Shown one piece after another: positions 8,631 to 18,807 of a DNA stretch of 64,000 nucleotides. The notes beneath the pieces were generated by a model that made no database searches, had not been told where the DNA came from, and saw only the letters and a program-made list of their open reading frames with translations. This DNA comes from Brackiella oedipodis DSM 13743. Its GTDB lineage: Bacteria; Pseudomonadota; Gammaproteobacteria; Burkholderiales; Burkholderiaceae_B. The position numbers were made by a program, and so were the translations under genes. The stretch spans positions 239,924 to 303,923 of the forward strand of contig NZ_KK211206.1 in the NCBI RefSeq assembly GCF_000621025.1. The letters run 5' to 3'. The number at the start of each line of letters is the position of its first letter. Positions within the stretch are counted from its first letter, which is position 1.

Positions 8631-9752
8631 CTATAACTCACCAAGCGCAATTTTGAGCATGCGACGAATCGGTTCGGCAGCGCCCCAAAGCAATTGATCA
8701 CCAATGGTAAAAGCACTCAAATACTCCGGGCCCATAGACATTTTGCGGAGTCGACCGACAGGAATATCGAGGGTACCGGTGACTGCTACCGGTGTAAGCG
8801 CTTGCATGGTGGCTTCCTTGGTGTTAGCAATGACTTTTGACCATTGAGAGCCTTGATCGATTATGTCGGCTACTTCGTCTAGCGGCACATCGCGTTTGAG
8901 TTTAATGGTGAGTGCTTGACTATGGCAACGCATTGCGCCAATGCGAACACAAAGACCATCGACGGCAATGGCGTCATCATGACCACGTCCTAAGATCTTA
9001 TTCGTTTCGGCTTCGGCCTTCCATTCTTCGCGCGATTGACCATTATTAAGATCCTTGTCAATCCAAGGAATTAAATTACCTGCTAAGGGTACGCCAAATT
9101 GATCACAAGGCAAATCAGCGTCCTGTTGTTTGGCTAAGACCAATTTGTCGATTTCTAAAATCGCTGAAGCGGGATCGCTTAAAGGTGTGCTGACTGTTTG
9201 GTGGAGTAAACCGAACTGAGTCAGGAGTTCACGCATGTGTTTGGCGCCACCACCAGAAGCGGCTTGATAGGTCATGCAACTCATCCATTGGATTAAGTCG
9301 TGTTTAAATAGCCCCGCCAACCCCATCAACATACAGCTGACGGTGCAATTACCACCTATGAAATTTTTAGTGCCATTTTTGAGGGCACCATCGATAACAT
9401 CGCGATTGACCGGATCCAAGACAATCACGGCCTCGTCTTTCATACGTAAAGCACTGGCCGCATCAATCCACAATCCTTGCCAGCCACTAGCACGTAATTT
9501 GGGGAACACTTCATTGGTATAGTCGCCTCCTTGAGCCGTGACGATAATCGGTAGTTTTTTGAGACTATCTATATCGTAGGCATCCTGTAAGGATCCGGCG
9601 CCTTGCGCCCAGCTGGGTGCCGCGCCACCCGCACTACTAGTGGAGAAAAAAACGGGGTTAATGTTAGCGAAGTCATTTTCTTGTTGCATGCGGTCCATCA
9701 ACACAGAACCGACCATGCCTCGCCAACCTACAAAACCGACTGATTGAGACAT
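8631..9752 (-). CDS. asd: Aspartate-semialdehyde dehydrogenase
   Basis: NADPH-dependent reduction of aspartyl phosphate to aspartate semialdehyde, branch point for lysine, threonine, methionine and diaminopimelate. 373 residues, the long gram-negative form. The N-terminal nucleotide-binding motif [11 protein letters not shown], the catalytic Cys136 in [13 protein letters not shown], the [14 protein letters not shown] segment and the C-terminal [17 protein letters not shown] with the catalytic His are all seen. Lies 72 bases downstream of leuB, separated by a strong GC hairpin at 9804-9822. Confidence 0.96.
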   Translation of the reverse strand: MSQSVGFVGWRGMVGSVLMDRMQQENDFANINPVFFSTSSAGGAAPSWAQGAGSLQDAYDIDSLKKLPIIVTAQGGDYTNEVFPKLRASGWQGLWIDAASALRMKDEAVIVLDPVNRDVIDGALKNGTKNFIGGNCTVSCMLMGLAGLFKHDLIQWMSCMTYQAASGGGAKHMRELLTQFGLLHQTVSTPLSDPASAILEIDKLVLAKQQDADLPCDQFGVPLAGNLIPWIDKDLNNGQSREEWKAEAETNKILGRGHDDAIAVDGLCVRIGAMRCHSQALTIKLKRDVPLDEVADIIDQGSQWSKVIANTKEATMQALTPVAVTGTLDIPVGRLRKMSMGPEYLSAFTIGDQLLWGAAEPIRRMLKIALGEL

Positions 9753-9803
9753 TGAATTTCCTATGGTATTTAAGCTTAAAGTATATAAGAACTGATCTGA
9801 ATT

Positions 9804-9822
9804 TTGGGGGTCAAGCCCCCAA
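9804..9822 (-). other. Strong hairpin between leuB and asd
   Basis: TTGGGGG and CCCCCAA flank a five-base loop, two bases past the leuB stop. On the minus strand no T-tract follows, so it is not a standard intrinsic terminator; it may stabilise the 3' end of leuCDB mRNA or reduce read-through into asd (inference). Confidence 0.5.
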
Positions 9823-9824
9823 GT

Positions 9825-10910
9825 TTATGAATTGCTACTGAGTGCCGCCAATACGGCATCGCCCATAGCGCTGGTACTGACTTTTTCTGTGCCTTCAGTG
9901 TAGATATCGGCGGTACGCTTACCCTCTCGAATAACAGTTTTGACGGCATTTTCTATTTGCTCGGCCTGTTGCGCTTGATTCAAGGAGTAACGCAATAACA
10001 TGGCAGCCGACATAATGGTGGCTAATGGATTAGCGCTATTTTGACCGGCAATATCTGGCGCCGAACCATGACTTGGTTCATATAAGCCTTGTTGCTTAGC
10101 ATTCAAGGAGGCTGATGGCAACATGCCAATAGAGCCTGTTAACATCGCCGCTTCATCAGACAGAATATCACCGAATAAATTGCCCGTCACAATCACATCA
10201 AATGCTTTAGGAGCGCGTACTAACTGCATAGCGGCATTATCGATATACATATGTGAGAGTTCCACGTCTGGATATTCACGACTGACATCAATCACAATAT
10301 CGCGCCAAAACTGCGACGTCTCAAGCACATTCGCCTTGTCGACACTGCAAAGTTTTTGTTGACGTTTTTGGGCGGCTTTAAAGGCAATATGGGCGATGCG
10401 ACGGACTTCTGATTCTGCATAACGCATGGTATCAAAGCCTTCTTGTTCGCCAGCAAAGTCCCCATCAGGAGCACTACGCACGCCTCGGGGCTGGCCAAAA
10501 TAAATATCGCCTGTTAACTCGCGGATAATCAGAATATCTAAGCCGGCCACTACTTCGGATTTAAGACTGGAGGCATTGGCCAACTCAGGAAATAGTACGG
10601 CCGGACGTAAATTAGCAAATAAACCAAGATGCTTACGTAAGCCCAAAATAGCCTGCTCAGGACGTAAATGGCGCTCAAGTGAGTCATATTTCCAATCGCC
10701 CACCGCACCAAACAAGACTGCATCGGCCTCTTTGGCGAGTGTTAACGTGCCCTCGGGCAACGGTGAACCTTCAGCCTCATAAGCCGCCCCACCGACTAAT
10801 TTTTCTTGGAGTTCAAGCTCAGGATTGACGGCCTTAAGGACACGACAGGCTTGTTCAGTGATTTCGGGGCCGATGCCATCGCCTGCCAGTACGGCAATTT
10901 TGTGTGTCAT
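9825..10910 (-). CDS. leuB: 3-isopropylmalate dehydrogenase
   Basis: NAD-dependent oxidative decarboxylation of 3-isopropylmalate, third step of leucine synthesis. 361 residues. N-terminal [27 protein letters not shown], the [13 protein letters not shown] segment, the metal-binding Asp in [16 protein letters not shown] and the NAD-binding [18 protein letters not shown] are visible. The YFGQPRG sequence distinguishes it from isocitrate and homoisocitrate dehydrogenases. Starts 23 bases after leuD; third gene of leuCDB. Confidence 0.97.
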   Translation of the reverse strand: MTHKIAVLAGDGIGPEITEQACRVLKAVNPELELQEKLVGGAAYEAEGSPLPEGTLTLAKEADAVLFGAVGDWKYDSLERHLRPEQAILGLRKHLGLFANLRPAVLFPELANASSLKSEVVAGLDILIIRELTGDIYFGQPRGVRSAPDGDFAGEQEGFDTMRYAESEVRRIAHIAFKAAQKRQQKLCSVDKANVLETSQFWRDIVIDVSREYPDVELSHMYIDNAAMQLVRAPKAFDVIVTGNLFGDILSDEAAMLTGSIGMLPSASLNAKQQGLYEPSHGSAPDIAGQNSANPLATIMSAAMLLRYSLNQAQQAEQIENAVKTVIREGKRTADIYTEGTEKVSTSAMGDAVLAALSSNS

Positions 10911-10933
10911 ATGCTTCCTTTAGTAATGGTTGG

Positions 10934-11578
10934 TTAGGCTTGGGGTTGCAGCCAGGATAATTGCTGTAAGCGTTGTTGCTCGTAATCTTTGATTTCTTGC
11001 GAGCGGCGTAAGGTCAAGCCAATGTCATCAAAGCCATTTAATAGACAGTACTTGCGAAAAGGCTCCACATTAAAGGCAATCGCCTGACCATTTGGGGTTT
11101 GAATTAATTGTTGTTCGAGATCAATGGTTAGTTCATAGCCTTCTTGGGCATTGACTTCATTAAAGAGTTGATCAACCTCGGCTTCAGATAAGACTATCGG
11201 TAATAAACCATTCTTAAAGCTATTATTAAAAAAGATATCCGCATAAGATGGCGCAATAATCGCTCTGAAACCGTATTGTGTGAGTGCCCACGGAGCATGC
11301 TCACGACTAGAACCACAGCCAAAATTCTTACGCGCCAAAAGAATGGAGGCGCCCTGATAGCGTGCTTGATTGAGCACAAAATCAGGATTGAGGGGTCGTT
11401 GGCTATTGTCCATACCTGGTTCGCCATGATCTAAATAGCGCAATTCATCAAATAAGTTGGGGCCAAACCCTGTACGTTTGATGGACTTAAGAAATTGTTT
11501 AGGAATAATCAAATCGGTATCGACATTTTCGCGGTCTAAAGGCGCCACAATGCCACGATGTTGTTTAAACACTTGCAT
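10934..11578 (-). CDS. leuD: 3-isopropylmalate dehydratase small subunit
   Basis: Small (swivel-domain) subunit of isopropylmalate isomerase, working with LeuC to convert 2- to 3-isopropylmalate. 214 residues, typical for proteobacteria. Motifs seen: [21 protein letters not shown], the substrate-binding loop [15 protein letters not shown], and [22 protein letters not shown]. Begins 2 bases after the leuC stop, so translation is coupled. Confidence 0.97.
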   Translation of the reverse strand: MQVFKQHRGIVAPLDRENVDTDLIIPKQFLKSIKRTGFGPNLFDELRYLDHGEPGMDNSQRPLNPDFVLNQARYQGASILLARKNFGCGSSREHAPWALTQYGFRAIIAPSYADIFFNNSFKNGLLPIVLSEAEVDQLFNEVNAQEGYELTIDLEQQLIQTPNGQAIAFNVEPFRKYCLLNGFDDIGLTLRRSQEIKDYEQQRLQQLSWLQPQA

Positions 11579-11580
11579 AA

Positions 11581-12981
11581 TTACACTCCTCTGACATCGA
11601 CAAAATGACCCGCAATAGCGGCAGCGGCTGCCATGGCAGGACTCACCAAATGCGTGCGACCGCCTTGGCCCTGACGCCCCTCAAAATTACGATTAGAGGT
11701 AGAGGCACAGCGCTCACCTGGCTCTAATCTGTCGGCATTCATAGCAAGACACATAGAGCATCCTGGCTCACGCCATTCAAAGCCCGCGTCTTTAAAGATT
11801 TTGTCGAGACCTTCTTCTTCGGCTTGTAGTTTGACTAAGCCTGAGCCTGGTACTACCATCGCCAATTTAACATTGGCGGCGATTTTGGCGCCTTTAGCTA
11901 CTGCCGCGGCGGCCCGTAAATCCTCAATCCGCGCATTCGTACATGAGCCAATAAAGACTTTGTCGATATTAATTTCTGAGATAGGCACATTGGCTTTGAG
12001 CCCCATGTATTCAAGTGCTCTTTGCATGCCGTTACGACGCACCTCATTGCTTTCTTGGCTGGGATCAGGAATTTTGTCGTCAATACTAATGACCATTTCT
12101 GGTGAAGTGCCCCAACTCACTTGAGGTTTGATATCAGCTGCGTTGATTTCAATGACTTTATCAAAATGAGCTCCAGGATCACTATGTAAGGTTCGCCAAT
12201 ACTTGACAGCGTTGTGCCAAGCCTCGTCCTTAGGCGCATACGGACGGCCCTTAAAGTAATCAATGGTTTTGTCATCGACAGCTACCATACCAGAGCGGGC
12301 CCCCGCCTCAATCGCCATATTGCAAACGGTCATACGCCCTTCCATACTGAGTTCGCGAATGGTGCTTCCTGCGAATTCAATCGCATAGCCCGTACCTCCC
12401 GCCGTACCTATTTGACCGATCACATGTAAGACTAAATCCTTGGCAGTGCAACCCCTGGGTAACGGCCCCTCTACGTTAACTTGCATATTTTTGTTTTTTT
12501 TCATGAGCAAGGTCTGTGTGGCTAATACATGCTCCACCTCTGAGGTACCTATACCAAAGGCTAAGGCGCCTACCGCCCCATGGGTGCTGGTGTGTGAGTC
12601 ACCACAAACCACCGTCATACCGGGTAAGGTTGCGCCCTGTTCTGGTCCGATAATATGCACAATACCTTGGCGCACATCATTCATACCAAATAAGGTGATA
12701 CCAAATTCTTGGCAGTTTTTGCTCAATGTCTCGACCTGTAATTGTGAGACAGGATCGACAATCCCGTCCTCTCGGTCAGCCGTCGGCACGTTATGGTCAG
12801 CAACGGCTAAGTTAGCGCTAATACGCCAAGGTTGACGACCATTGAGTTTAAGCCCCTCAAATGCTTGCGGGCTGGTGACCTCATGCAATAAATGACGATC
12901 GATGTACAAGGTACAGGTACCATCCTCCTCTTGATGCACCACGTGGGCATCCCAAAGCTTATCGTAAAGCGTTTTTTGCAT
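11581..12981 (-). CDS. leuC: 3-isopropylmalate dehydratase large subunit
   Basis: Aconitase-superfamily large subunit carrying the [4Fe-4S] cluster. 466 residues, the bacterial LeuC length. The three cluster cysteines lie in [14 protein letters not shown] and in [40 protein letters not shown] is the substrate-binding region. First gene of leuCDB. The 120 bases upstream contain a perfect 12-bp palindrome TAGTATATACTA at 13041-13052 that could be a regulator site, next to the terminator of glnA. Confidence 0.97.
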   Translation of the reverse strand: MQKTLYDKLWDAHVVHQEEDGTCTLYIDRHLLHEVTSPQAFEGLKLNGRQPWRISANLAVADHNVPTADREDGIVDPVSQLQVETLSKNCQEFGITLFGMNDVRQGIVHIIGPEQGATLPGMTVVCGDSHTSTHGAVGALAFGIGTSEVEHVLATQTLLMKKNKNMQVNVEGPLPRGCTAKDLVLHVIGQIGTAGGTGYAIEFAGSTIRELSMEGRMTVCNMAIEAGARSGMVAVDDKTIDYFKGRPYAPKDEAWHNAVKYWRTLHSDPGAHFDKVIEINAADIKPQVSWGTSPEMVISIDDKIPDPSQESNEVRRNGMQRALEYMGLKANVPISEINIDKVFIGSCTNARIEDLRAAAAVAKGAKIAANVKLAMVVPGSGLVKLQAEEEGLDKIFKDAGFEWREPGCSMCLAMNADRLEPGERCASTSNRNFEGRQGQGGRTHLVSPAMAAAAAIAGHFVDVRGV

Positions 12982-13040
12982 AATTTACTCCAAAGTTCTT
13001 TTTATCTATTATGAAGAGCTGGAAAAGTTTAGCAAGACCA

Positions 13041-13052
13041 TAGTATATACTA
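13041..13052. promoter_or_regulatory. 12-bp palindrome upstream of leuC
   Basis: TAGTATATACTA is its own reverse complement and lies 60-71 bp before the leuC ATG in an AT-rich stretch. A leucine operon regulator (often LysR-type in proteobacteria) could bind here, but no regulator gene is adjacent and AT-rich palindromes of this size occur by chance. Confidence 0.25.
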
Positions 13053-13100
13053 GTACACATACTACTATATCTATTCATTATTGTTATAAAGACTGCAAGT

Positions 13101-13126
13101 AAAAAGCGCCTAAGAATAGGCGCTTT
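13101..13126 (-). terminator. Intrinsic terminator of glnA
   Basis: AAAGCGCCTA (13103-13112) and TAGGCGCTTT (13117-13126) form a 10-bp stem with a 4-base loop; on the minus strand it is followed by five T's. It lies 27 bases past the glnA stop. Confidence 0.9.
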
Positions 13127-13152
13127 GCGTGTAATGCTAAGCTAAATTAAGC

Positions 13153-14568
13153 TTAGAGTGAGTAGTATAAATCAAACTCAATCGGACTTGGCGTCACACG
13201 TAAACGATTGACTTCTTGGCGTTTGAGTTCAATATAGGCATCGAGCATCTCGTCGGTAAAGACATCGCCCCGCGTTAAGAACTCACGATCTTGGTCAAGT
13301 GCATCTAAGGCTTGCTCAAGTGACTCGGCCACTGTCGGTACTTGTTTGTCCTCTTCGGGTGGTAAGTCATAAAGATTCTTATCGGCAGGATCCCCAGGAT
13401 GGATTTTGTTTTGGATACCGTCTAAACCCGCCATGAGTAAGGCCGCAAAACATAAGTACGGATTGGCTAATGGATCTGGAAAGCGCGCCTCGATACGACG
13501 GGCTTTAGGGTTATTGACATAGGGGATACGAATAGAGGCAGAGCGATTACGTGCGGAATACGCTAATTTCACTGGCGCTTCAAAGTGGGGTACCAAACGC
13601 TTATAGGAGTTAGTGCCCGGATTAGTAATGGCATTGAGTGCACGGGCATGCTTAATAACACCGCCAATATAGTAAAGTGCCATCTCAGACAGACCGGCAT
13701 AGCCATCGCCAGAAAATAAATTCTTGCCATCTTTCCAAATGGATTGATGTACATGCATGCCAGAACCGTTGTCACCGACTATAGGTTTAGGCATAAAGGT
13801 GGCTGTTTTGCCATAAATATGGGCAATATTATGAATGGTGTATTTTAGGATTTGGTTCCAATCAGCGCGCTCAACTAAGGTGCTAAATTTAGTACCAATC
13901 TCGAGCTGACCTGCATTAGAGACCTCATGGTGATGAATTTCTACAGGGACGCCTTGATCTTCGAGTAATAAACAGGCTTCGGCACGCAGATCAGCAAAAG
14001 AATCCACTGGTGACACTGGCACATACCCGCCTTTGACACGAGGTCGATGGCCAAGGTTCTTACCGTCAAGGTCTTCACCCGTCATCCAAGCCCCCTCGCT
14101 AGAGGTGATTTTGTAAAAGCTCCCTTGCATATCGCTTTTGAAAGCGACGCCATCAAACACAAAGAACTCTGGTTCTGGGCCAAAGAAGGCGGTGTCGCCA
14201 ATACCACTGGCCTTAAGGTAGTTTTCGGCGCGTTTGGCAATTGAACGTGGATCACGGCTATAACCTTTTAGGTCACTCGGTTCTACCACATCACACGTCA
14301 TGACAAGCGTAGGCTCTTCGCGGAAAGGGTCGAGACGGGCGCTATTAGGATCGGGAATCAGCAACATATCAGAAGCTTCGATGCCCTTCCAGCCCGGCAA
14401 TGATGAACCATCAAAGGGCTGACCCGTCTCAAACAGATCTTCCTCTAGGCATTTGGCAGGAATGGTCATGTGATGTTCTTTGCCAAGCGTATCAGTAAAA
14501 CGAAAATCAACGAAAGTCACTTCGTTGTCACCGATGAGTTTTAAAACGTCTTGTGGAGTACGACTCAT
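13153..14568 (-). CDS. glnA: Glutamine synthetase, type I (adenylylatable)
   Basis: ATP-dependent condensation of ammonium and glutamate. 471 residues forming the dodecameric GSI. The N-terminal beta-grasp, [17 protein letters not shown], the metal-binding [23 protein letters not shown] and the C-terminal NRSASIRIP are visible. Tyr400 in [11 protein letters not shown] is the site adenylylated by GlnE in the GSI-beta subgroup, and glnE is encoded at 38466-41279, so covalent regulation is very likely. Monocistronic with its own terminator. I did not find a sigma-54 promoter or a clear NtrC site in the 199-bp upstream gap. Confidence 0.97.
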   Translation of the reverse strand: MSRTPQDVLKLIGDNEVTFVDFRFTDTLGKEHHMTIPAKCLEEDLFETGQPFDGSSLPGWKGIEASDMLLIPDPNSARLDPFREEPTLVMTCDVVEPSDLKGYSRDPRSIAKRAENYLKASGIGDTAFFGPEPEFFVFDGVAFKSDMQGSFYKITSSEGAWMTGEDLDGKNLGHRPRVKGGYVPVSPVDSFADLRAEACLLLEDQGVPVEIHHHEVSNAGQLEIGTKFSTLVERADWNQILKYTIHNIAHIYGKTATFMPKPIVGDNGSGMHVHQSIWKDGKNLFSGDGYAGLSEMALYYIGGVIKHARALNAITNPGTNSYKRLVPHFEAPVKLAYSARNRSASIRIPYVNNPKARRIEARFPDPLANPYLCFAALLMAGLDGIQNKIHPGDPADKNLYDLPPEEDKQVPTVAESLEQALDALDQDREFLTRGDVFTDEMLDAYIELKRQEVNRLRVTPSPIEFDLYYSL

Positions 14569-14729
14569 TAAGAGCTCCTAGGTTGAGTAAAAGAATAGGT
14601 TGAATCTATCTTCATGCAATGGCAAACGCTCTATCACCTATTTCGAACGCTCGCTAGGTTCCTGCGCCACGCGCCAAGCGCCTAATACAAATACATTAAC
14701 AATCTTTAATTATGTTGCATTGCTAATTG

Positions 14730-14748
14730 ATTTGCAAACTATTTGCAA
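14730..14748 (-). promoter_or_regulatory. Tandem ATTTGCAA repeat upstream of glnA
   Basis: Two identical ATTTGCAA octamers start 11 bp apart (14730 and 14741), one helical turn, about 160 bp upstream of the glnA start. This spacing suits an activator binding one face of DNA, but no specific regulator can be named. Confidence 0.25.
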
Positions 14749-14767
14749 GTGTCGATTTAAATCGTGC

Positions 14768-15994
14768 TTAGTGAGTTTCCAAAAACAGCATTTGCACTTC
14801 ATTTAAAAAACGCCAACCCAAGTCAGTACAGGCAAAGCGCGTCGCATCATCTAACATTAGGCCTTTTTGGACAGCTTGCTTAATACCTGGTCGTAACACT
14901 AGCGGTGAGAGCCCCGTGCGTTCTACAAACAAACTGGCACCGACCCCTTGCTTAAGGCGTAAGACATTGAGCATAAATTCAAACGGAATTTCGCTGGGAC
15001 TTAACTCATGCCAAGTGGCACGTTGAGTACCATCGCCAAGCGTGGTTTTTTGGAGCCAAGAACTGGGCGAGCGCACATTGGCAGTGCGAACAATTTTGTT
15101 GGGAAAACTAATTTTGCCATGTGCACCCGGGCCCAAGCCCAAATAGTCGCCAAATTGCCAATAATTTAAGTTATGTTTACACTCGGCGTCTTTTCGAGCA
15201 TAAGCGGAGATTTCATAGTGCTCAAAGCCATTGGCGCCAGTCATCTGCTCGGTCAGCGCTAGCATGTCATCCGTCACATCCTCATCGGCCAGGTCACGCG
15301 GTGGATATTTGGCAAATACAGTATTGGGTTCCAGCGTCAGGTTATACAAAGATAAATGCTCGGTACCAAAACTTATTGCCGTACTCAGATCTTGACGCCA
15401 TTCGTCGAGTCCTTGGTGCGGCACGCCATACATCAAATCCAAATTAATTCTAGAAAAGGATTTTTGAGCCCATTCAATGGCTTGCTTGGCTTGATGGGCA
15501 CTATGGATACGACCTAAGGCCTGCAAGCTCTGGTCATTAAAGCTTTGTACACCAATCGACAAGCGATTCACCCCACTTTGGGCATAATCAGCAAAGCGTT
15601 GTGCCTCTGCCGTTCCAGGATTGGCTTCCATGGTGATTTCTGTGTGCGCTGGCAAGTTTAATAAATTTCGAAGCAGACTTAATAACTTATCCATGGCCTG
15701 CGCCGACAACAAACTGGGTGTGCCGCCACCGATGAACACACTATAAATACGCCGGCCCCAAATCAAGGGTAAATATTGCAACAGTTCGGCCTGAATCGCC
15801 TCTATATAATCTTGTTCAGGAATTTGTGACGGTGCCTCATGCGAATTAAAGTCACAATAAGGACATTTGCGCACGCACCAAGGTACATGCAGATAAACAC
15901 TCAACAGTGGTAAATTGCCCGGAAAAGCGATTTGACTTTGTTGTGCAGAAACTTTACGAAACGTTTCTGTCACAATGGGAATAATTGAATCCAT
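14768..15994 (-). CDS. hemW: Radical SAM family heme chaperone HemW
   Basis: Cytoplasmic heme-binding radical SAM protein related to HemN, thought to deliver heme to respiratory enzymes; often misannotated as coproporphyrinogen III oxidase. 408 residues. The [4Fe-4S] motif is C40-VRK-C44-PY-C47 within VPWCVRKCPYCDFNSHEA; GGGTPSLL, EANPGTAE and GVQSFNDQSLQALGRIH follow. It lacks the extra residues of true HemN. About 18 residues precede the usual YLHVPWC start region. Located 6 bases after rdgB; the three genes rph-rdgB-hemW are a common unit. Confidence 0.92.
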   Translation of the reverse strand: MDSIIPIVTETFRKVSAQQSQIAFPGNLPLLSVYLHVPWCVRKCPYCDFNSHEAPSQIPEQDYIEAIQAELLQYLPLIWGRRIYSVFIGGGTPSLLSAQAMDKLLSLLRNLLNLPAHTEITMEANPGTAEAQRFADYAQSGVNRLSIGVQSFNDQSLQALGRIHSAHQAKQAIEWAQKSFSRINLDLMYGVPHQGLDEWRQDLSTAISFGTEHLSLYNLTLEPNTVFAKYPPRDLADEDVTDDMLALTEQMTGANGFEHYEISAYARKDAECKHNLNYWQFGDYLGLGPGAHGKISFPNKIVRTANVRSPSSWLQKTTLGDGTQRATWHELSPSEIPFEFMLNVLRLKQGVGASLFVERTGLSPLVLRPGIKQAVQKGLMLDDATRFACTDLGWRFLNEVQMLFLETH

Positions 15995-16000
15995 AAAAAA

Positions 16001-16609
16001 CTAGGTCGTGCTGGCGAGTTGTTGGCACAGTGCCTGTAAAGCCTGGCCTCTATGACTAATCCGATTTTTTAATTCTGGGGCCATTTGTGCCGCGGTTTGT
16101 TGATAAGCAGGCACCCAAAAATAAGGATCATAACCAAACCCATGCTCTCCCATGGCCTGATCGATAATTTCGCCATGCCAAAGTGCTTGAGCTATAATGG
16201 GCGCAGGATCTTTGGGGTGTCGCACCAGGACTAGAACCGCGATATAGGCAGCGGCTCGATCGCTGATACCCTTGAGTTGCGCTTGCAAACACTGATTATT
16301 ATTGGCGTCCGAACGACTTTGTCCAAACAAGGTGGCATAACGCGCTGATAGCACGCCCGGCGCGCCGTCGAGTGCCGGCACGATGAGGCCGGAGTCATCG
16401 GCCAAGGCCGGTAAGCCCGTATGTTCACTCGCATGTCGGGCTTTACCTAAGGCATTTTCAATAAAAGTAACATACGGTTCATCGGCCTCTGGCACACCGA
16501 ATTGCGACTGTGGTAGTAATTCAATGTTCAAGGGGGCAAATAAAGCGGCAAATTCCTTAAGTTTGCCCGGATTATTAGAGGCAAGTACGATTCTAGAAAG
16601 TTCAGTCAT
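16001..16609 (-). CDS. rdgB: XTP/dITP pyrophosphatase (RdgB/HAM1)
   Basis: House-cleaning nucleotide pyrophosphatase that hydrolyses dITP, dXTP and XTP. 202 residues from ATG 16609, matching the family (about 197). Motifs: [12 protein letters not shown] at the N-terminus, [23 protein letters not shown] (FGYDP motif) and [10 protein letters not shown] at the end. An in-frame upstream start at 16636 would add nine residues over the end of rph. The chosen ATG overlaps the rph stop by 8 bases (ATGACTGA), indicating coupling. Confidence 0.95.
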   Translation of the reverse strand: MTELSRIVLASNNPGKLKEFAALFAPLNIELLPQSQFGVPEADEPYVTFIENALGKARHASEHTGLPALADDSGLIVPALDGAPGVLSARYATLFGQSRSDANNNQCLQAQLKGISDRAAAYIAVLVLVRHPKDPAPIIAQALWHGEIIDQAMGEHGFGYDPYFWVPAYQQTAAQMAPELKNRISHRGQALQALCQQLASTT

Positions 16610-17381
16610 TGTTTTCAATGTCGTTAGAGGTTGCAAAATCTGGCCAGGCTTCTTGTTGTGCTCGCAGCAAGGTAACTACCCCTTTTTCGGCTAAACTTAG
16701 CATTTCATTGAGCGCTTGGTGGTTAAATGGACTGCCCTCGGCTGTGCCTTGAATTTCTACAAAATGGCCACTACCTGTGATCACGACATTGACGTCAGCG
16801 TCACATTGTGAATCTTCTTCGTAGTCTAGATCGAGCACCGGTAAACCTTTATAGATGCCCACCGAAATAGCAGCGACTCTATCTTTAAGGGGGTTTTGTT
16901 GCAATTCACCCGATTTTAGAAGACTACTGACAGCATCTGCCATGGCTATCCAAGCCCCAGTAATACTCGCACAACGGGTGCCACCATCGGCTTGCAACAC
17001 GTCGCAGTCGATGTGGATGGTGCGCTCACCAAGCAATTTTAGGTCTACCACGGCCCGTAGACTGCGCCCAATTAAGCGCTGGATCTCCTGCGTACGGCCG
17101 CTTTGTTTGCCACGCGCCGCCTCACGATCCGAACGGGTATGTGTAGAGCGCGGTAACATACCGTATTCTGCCGTCACCCAGCCTTTGCCTTGGCCCTTGA
17201 GAAAAGGCGGAACCTTGTCGAGCACACTGGCATTACACAATACCCGCGTGTTTCCCATTGAAATTAAGACGGAGCCTTCGGCATAACGCGTAAATTCACG
17301 CTCAATTCGCAACTCTCGCATCTCAGAAATTTCTCGATTAGAGGGTCGTTGCGCCTCGATCTCTACAATAGACTTATTCAT
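16602..17381 (-). CDS. rph: Ribonuclease PH
   Basis: Phosphorolytic 3'-5' exoribonuclease that trims tRNA 3' ends. 259 residues, about 20 longer than E. coli because of an N-terminal extension ahead of the conserved [38 protein letters not shown], the phosphate-binding [20 protein letters not shown] and [18 protein letters not shown] are intact. AAAGG lies 8 bases before the ATG. Divergent from yicC, which is its frequent neighbour. Confidence 0.95.
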   Translation of the reverse strand: MNKSIVEIEAQRPSNREISEMRELRIEREFTRYAEGSVLISMGNTRVLCNASVLDKVPPFLKGQGKGWVTAEYGMLPRSTHTRSDREAARGKQSGRTQEIQRLIGRSLRAVVDLKLLGERTIHIDCDVLQADGGTRCASITGAWIAMADAVSSLLKSGELQQNPLKDRVAAISVGIYKGLPVLDLDYEEDSQCDADVNVVITGSGHFVEIQGTAEGSPFNHQALNEMLSLAEKGVVTLLRAQQEAWPDFATSNDIENND

Positions 17382-17483
17382 GAAGTGACCTTTTGTAAGG
17401 AATAATAATTTCAGACTTATACCCTATTATAAGCGCTAAAATATGGCACTGAATTTTCTATGAATTAACCTCTTGAGATTGCC

Positions 17484-18395
17484 ATGATCTATAGTATGAC
17501 CGCGTTTGCGAGTGCTAACCTCGATGAACCGCCCTTTTCTTTGACGGCTGAAATAAAAAGTGTCAATAATCGATATTTGGATTTGTCTTTTAAGTTGCCG
17601 GATGAACTCAGAGCACTAGAGACAGATTTCAGGGAATTGTTGAACCGTACTATTCGACGTGGCAAGGTTGAGTTGCGGGTGCAGCTCCAACAAAATAGCC
17701 AAGCCCAGCTCGCCAGTCCTGAGCCTGAGCAGCTACACGCGGTTAGACAACTCATCGTCCAAGCGCGTCAGTACTTCCCCGCCATGCCTGATCCAAGTTA
17801 TGGCGAATTATTGCATTTGATCAATCGTCTGCAGGCACAGCAAGCCTCCCAAGACGAGCTCGCACAACTGGCGCTGAAGGTGGTTCAGCAAGCCCTCGAC
17901 AAATTTCTCGAGATGCGACAACGCGAAGGCGCTCGCTTACAAACGGTCATGTTAGCGTATGTGCAACAGATCAAACAGCTAAGTCAGCAAGTGCAAGAAC
18001 ACTTACCTGAGGTACTACAGGCGCAACAAGATAAGATCCAACAGCGTCTGACCAACAGTTTAGAGCAAATCGCGCCAGAGGCTTTTACCCATATTAGTGG
18101 TGAAGAATTATCAGCACGCATCGCTACCGAGAGTTCTTTGTTTAGTATACGTTCTGACGTCGCTGAAGAGCTCACACGCCTTGATTCACATTGCCAAGAA
18201 TTAGAACAAATCCTCAATCAGCCAGCGGCTACGCCACAGAGCCAAGGTAAACGCATGGACTTTTTGTTCCAAGAAATGAACCGTGAAGTCAATACCTTAG
18301 GCTCTAAATCAGCCTCCCTAAAAGTCACAAATGCGGTCATCGAACTCAAACTATTAGTCGACCAATTACGTGAGCAAGCATTAAATATCGAATAA
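17484..18395 (+). CDS. yicC: YicC-family endoribonuclease
   Basis: Conserved 303-residue protein; the E. coli member is an RNase that promotes degradation of the RyhB sRNA. The N-terminal MIYSMTAFASA and EIKSVNNRYLDLSFKLP, a central long helical region (residues about 95-200) and the diagnostic C-terminal KRMDFLFQEMNREVNTLGSKS are all visible. Divergent from rph with a 102-bp gap; followed 54 bases later by the tRNA-Val gene, whose promoter starts just after its stop codon. Confidence 0.93.
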   Translation: MIYSMTAFASANLDEPPFSLTAEIKSVNNRYLDLSFKLPDELRALETDFRELLNRTIRRGKVELRVQLQQNSQAQLASPEPEQLHAVRQLIVQARQYFPAMPDPSYGELLHLINRLQAQQASQDELAQLALKVVQQALDKFLEMRQREGARLQTVMLAYVQQIKQLSQQVQEHLPEVLQAQQDKIQQRLTNSLEQIAPEAFTHISGEELSARIATESSLFSIRSDVAEELTRLDSHCQELEQILNQPAATPQSQGKRMDFLFQEMNREVNTLGSKSASLKVTNAVIELKLLVDQLREQALNIE

Positions 18396-18409
18396 TTTAA
18401 AAAAATATC

Positions 18410-18439
18410 TTGACGAATTAAAAAGTTTAGCTATATAAT
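18410..18439 (+). promoter_or_regulatory. Sigma-70 promoter of tRNA-Val
   Basis: TTGACG at 18410-18415 and TATAAT at 18434-18439, separated by 18 bp, end 10 bases before the tRNA. One mismatch in the -35 box and a perfect -10 box make this the strongest constitutive-type promoter I see in the window. Confidence 0.85.
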
Positions 18440-18449
18440 TTAAATCTTT

Positions 18450-18526
18450 AGGCGGTTAGCTCAGTTGGTTAGAGCGCTACGTTGACATCGTAGAGGTCGC
18501 TGGTTCGACTCCAGTATCGCCTACCA
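18450..18526 (+). tRNA. tRNA-Val (anticodon GAC)
   Basis: 77-nt cloverleaf with encoded CCA. Acceptor stem AGGCGGT pairs with ATCGCCT (one G-T wobble). D-arm TAGCTCAGTTGGTTAGAGC, anticodon stem-loop CTAC-GTTGACATC-GTAG with anticodon GAC, and T-arm GCTGGTTCGACTCCAGT are all present. Discriminator base is A. Confidence 0.97.
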
Positions 18527-18775
18527 AAATATTCAAAATCATCTCAATCATCAAAACAGAATATTGATGAGAGTGTTTAGATTGTATTGAATCACGTTTT
18601 GAATCATCAATACTTCGACGCATCAATAGCTCATTGCTGCTATTTCTAACATCTATAATTTATTTAGTTGTTCGAATGTTAACTATTGTTCTTCTATAGA
18701 TTTTTGGTTTGCTTTAAGTATTCAAGTAGTTAAGTATTTTGGTTTATTTTTAATCTCCTATGTTTTTGCGTAAGC
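18527..18775 (+). other. AT-rich tRNA 3' trailer with inverted repeats, no gene seen
   Basis: Noncoding stretch between the tRNA and the terminator at 18776-18807. It contains a TCATCAA/TTGATGA stem (18548-18554 with 18564-18570) and a GTATTGA/TCAATAC stem (18584-18590 with 18607-18613). With the strong tRNA promoter upstream and a terminator downstream, a roughly 250-nt trailer RNA could be released (inference). No repeat of the tRNA 3' end is seen, so there is no sign of an integrated element. Confidence 0.35.
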
Positions 18776-18807
18776 CCCGTAATAGCTTTTTTATTACGGG
18801 TTTTTTT
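18776..18807 (+). terminator. Intrinsic terminator abutting the nuclease start codon
   Basis: CCCGTAATA (18776-18784) pairs perfectly with TATTACGGG (18792-18800) across a 7-base loop, followed by seven T's that end immediately before the ATG at 18808. It most simply ends the tRNA-Val transcript, but its position also makes it a possible attenuator for the nuclease gene. Confidence 0.85.

Noticed and set aside
14569-14767. Sigma-54 promoter for glnA
   Set aside because: No TGGCAC-N5-TTGC element with acceptable match was found on the minus strand.
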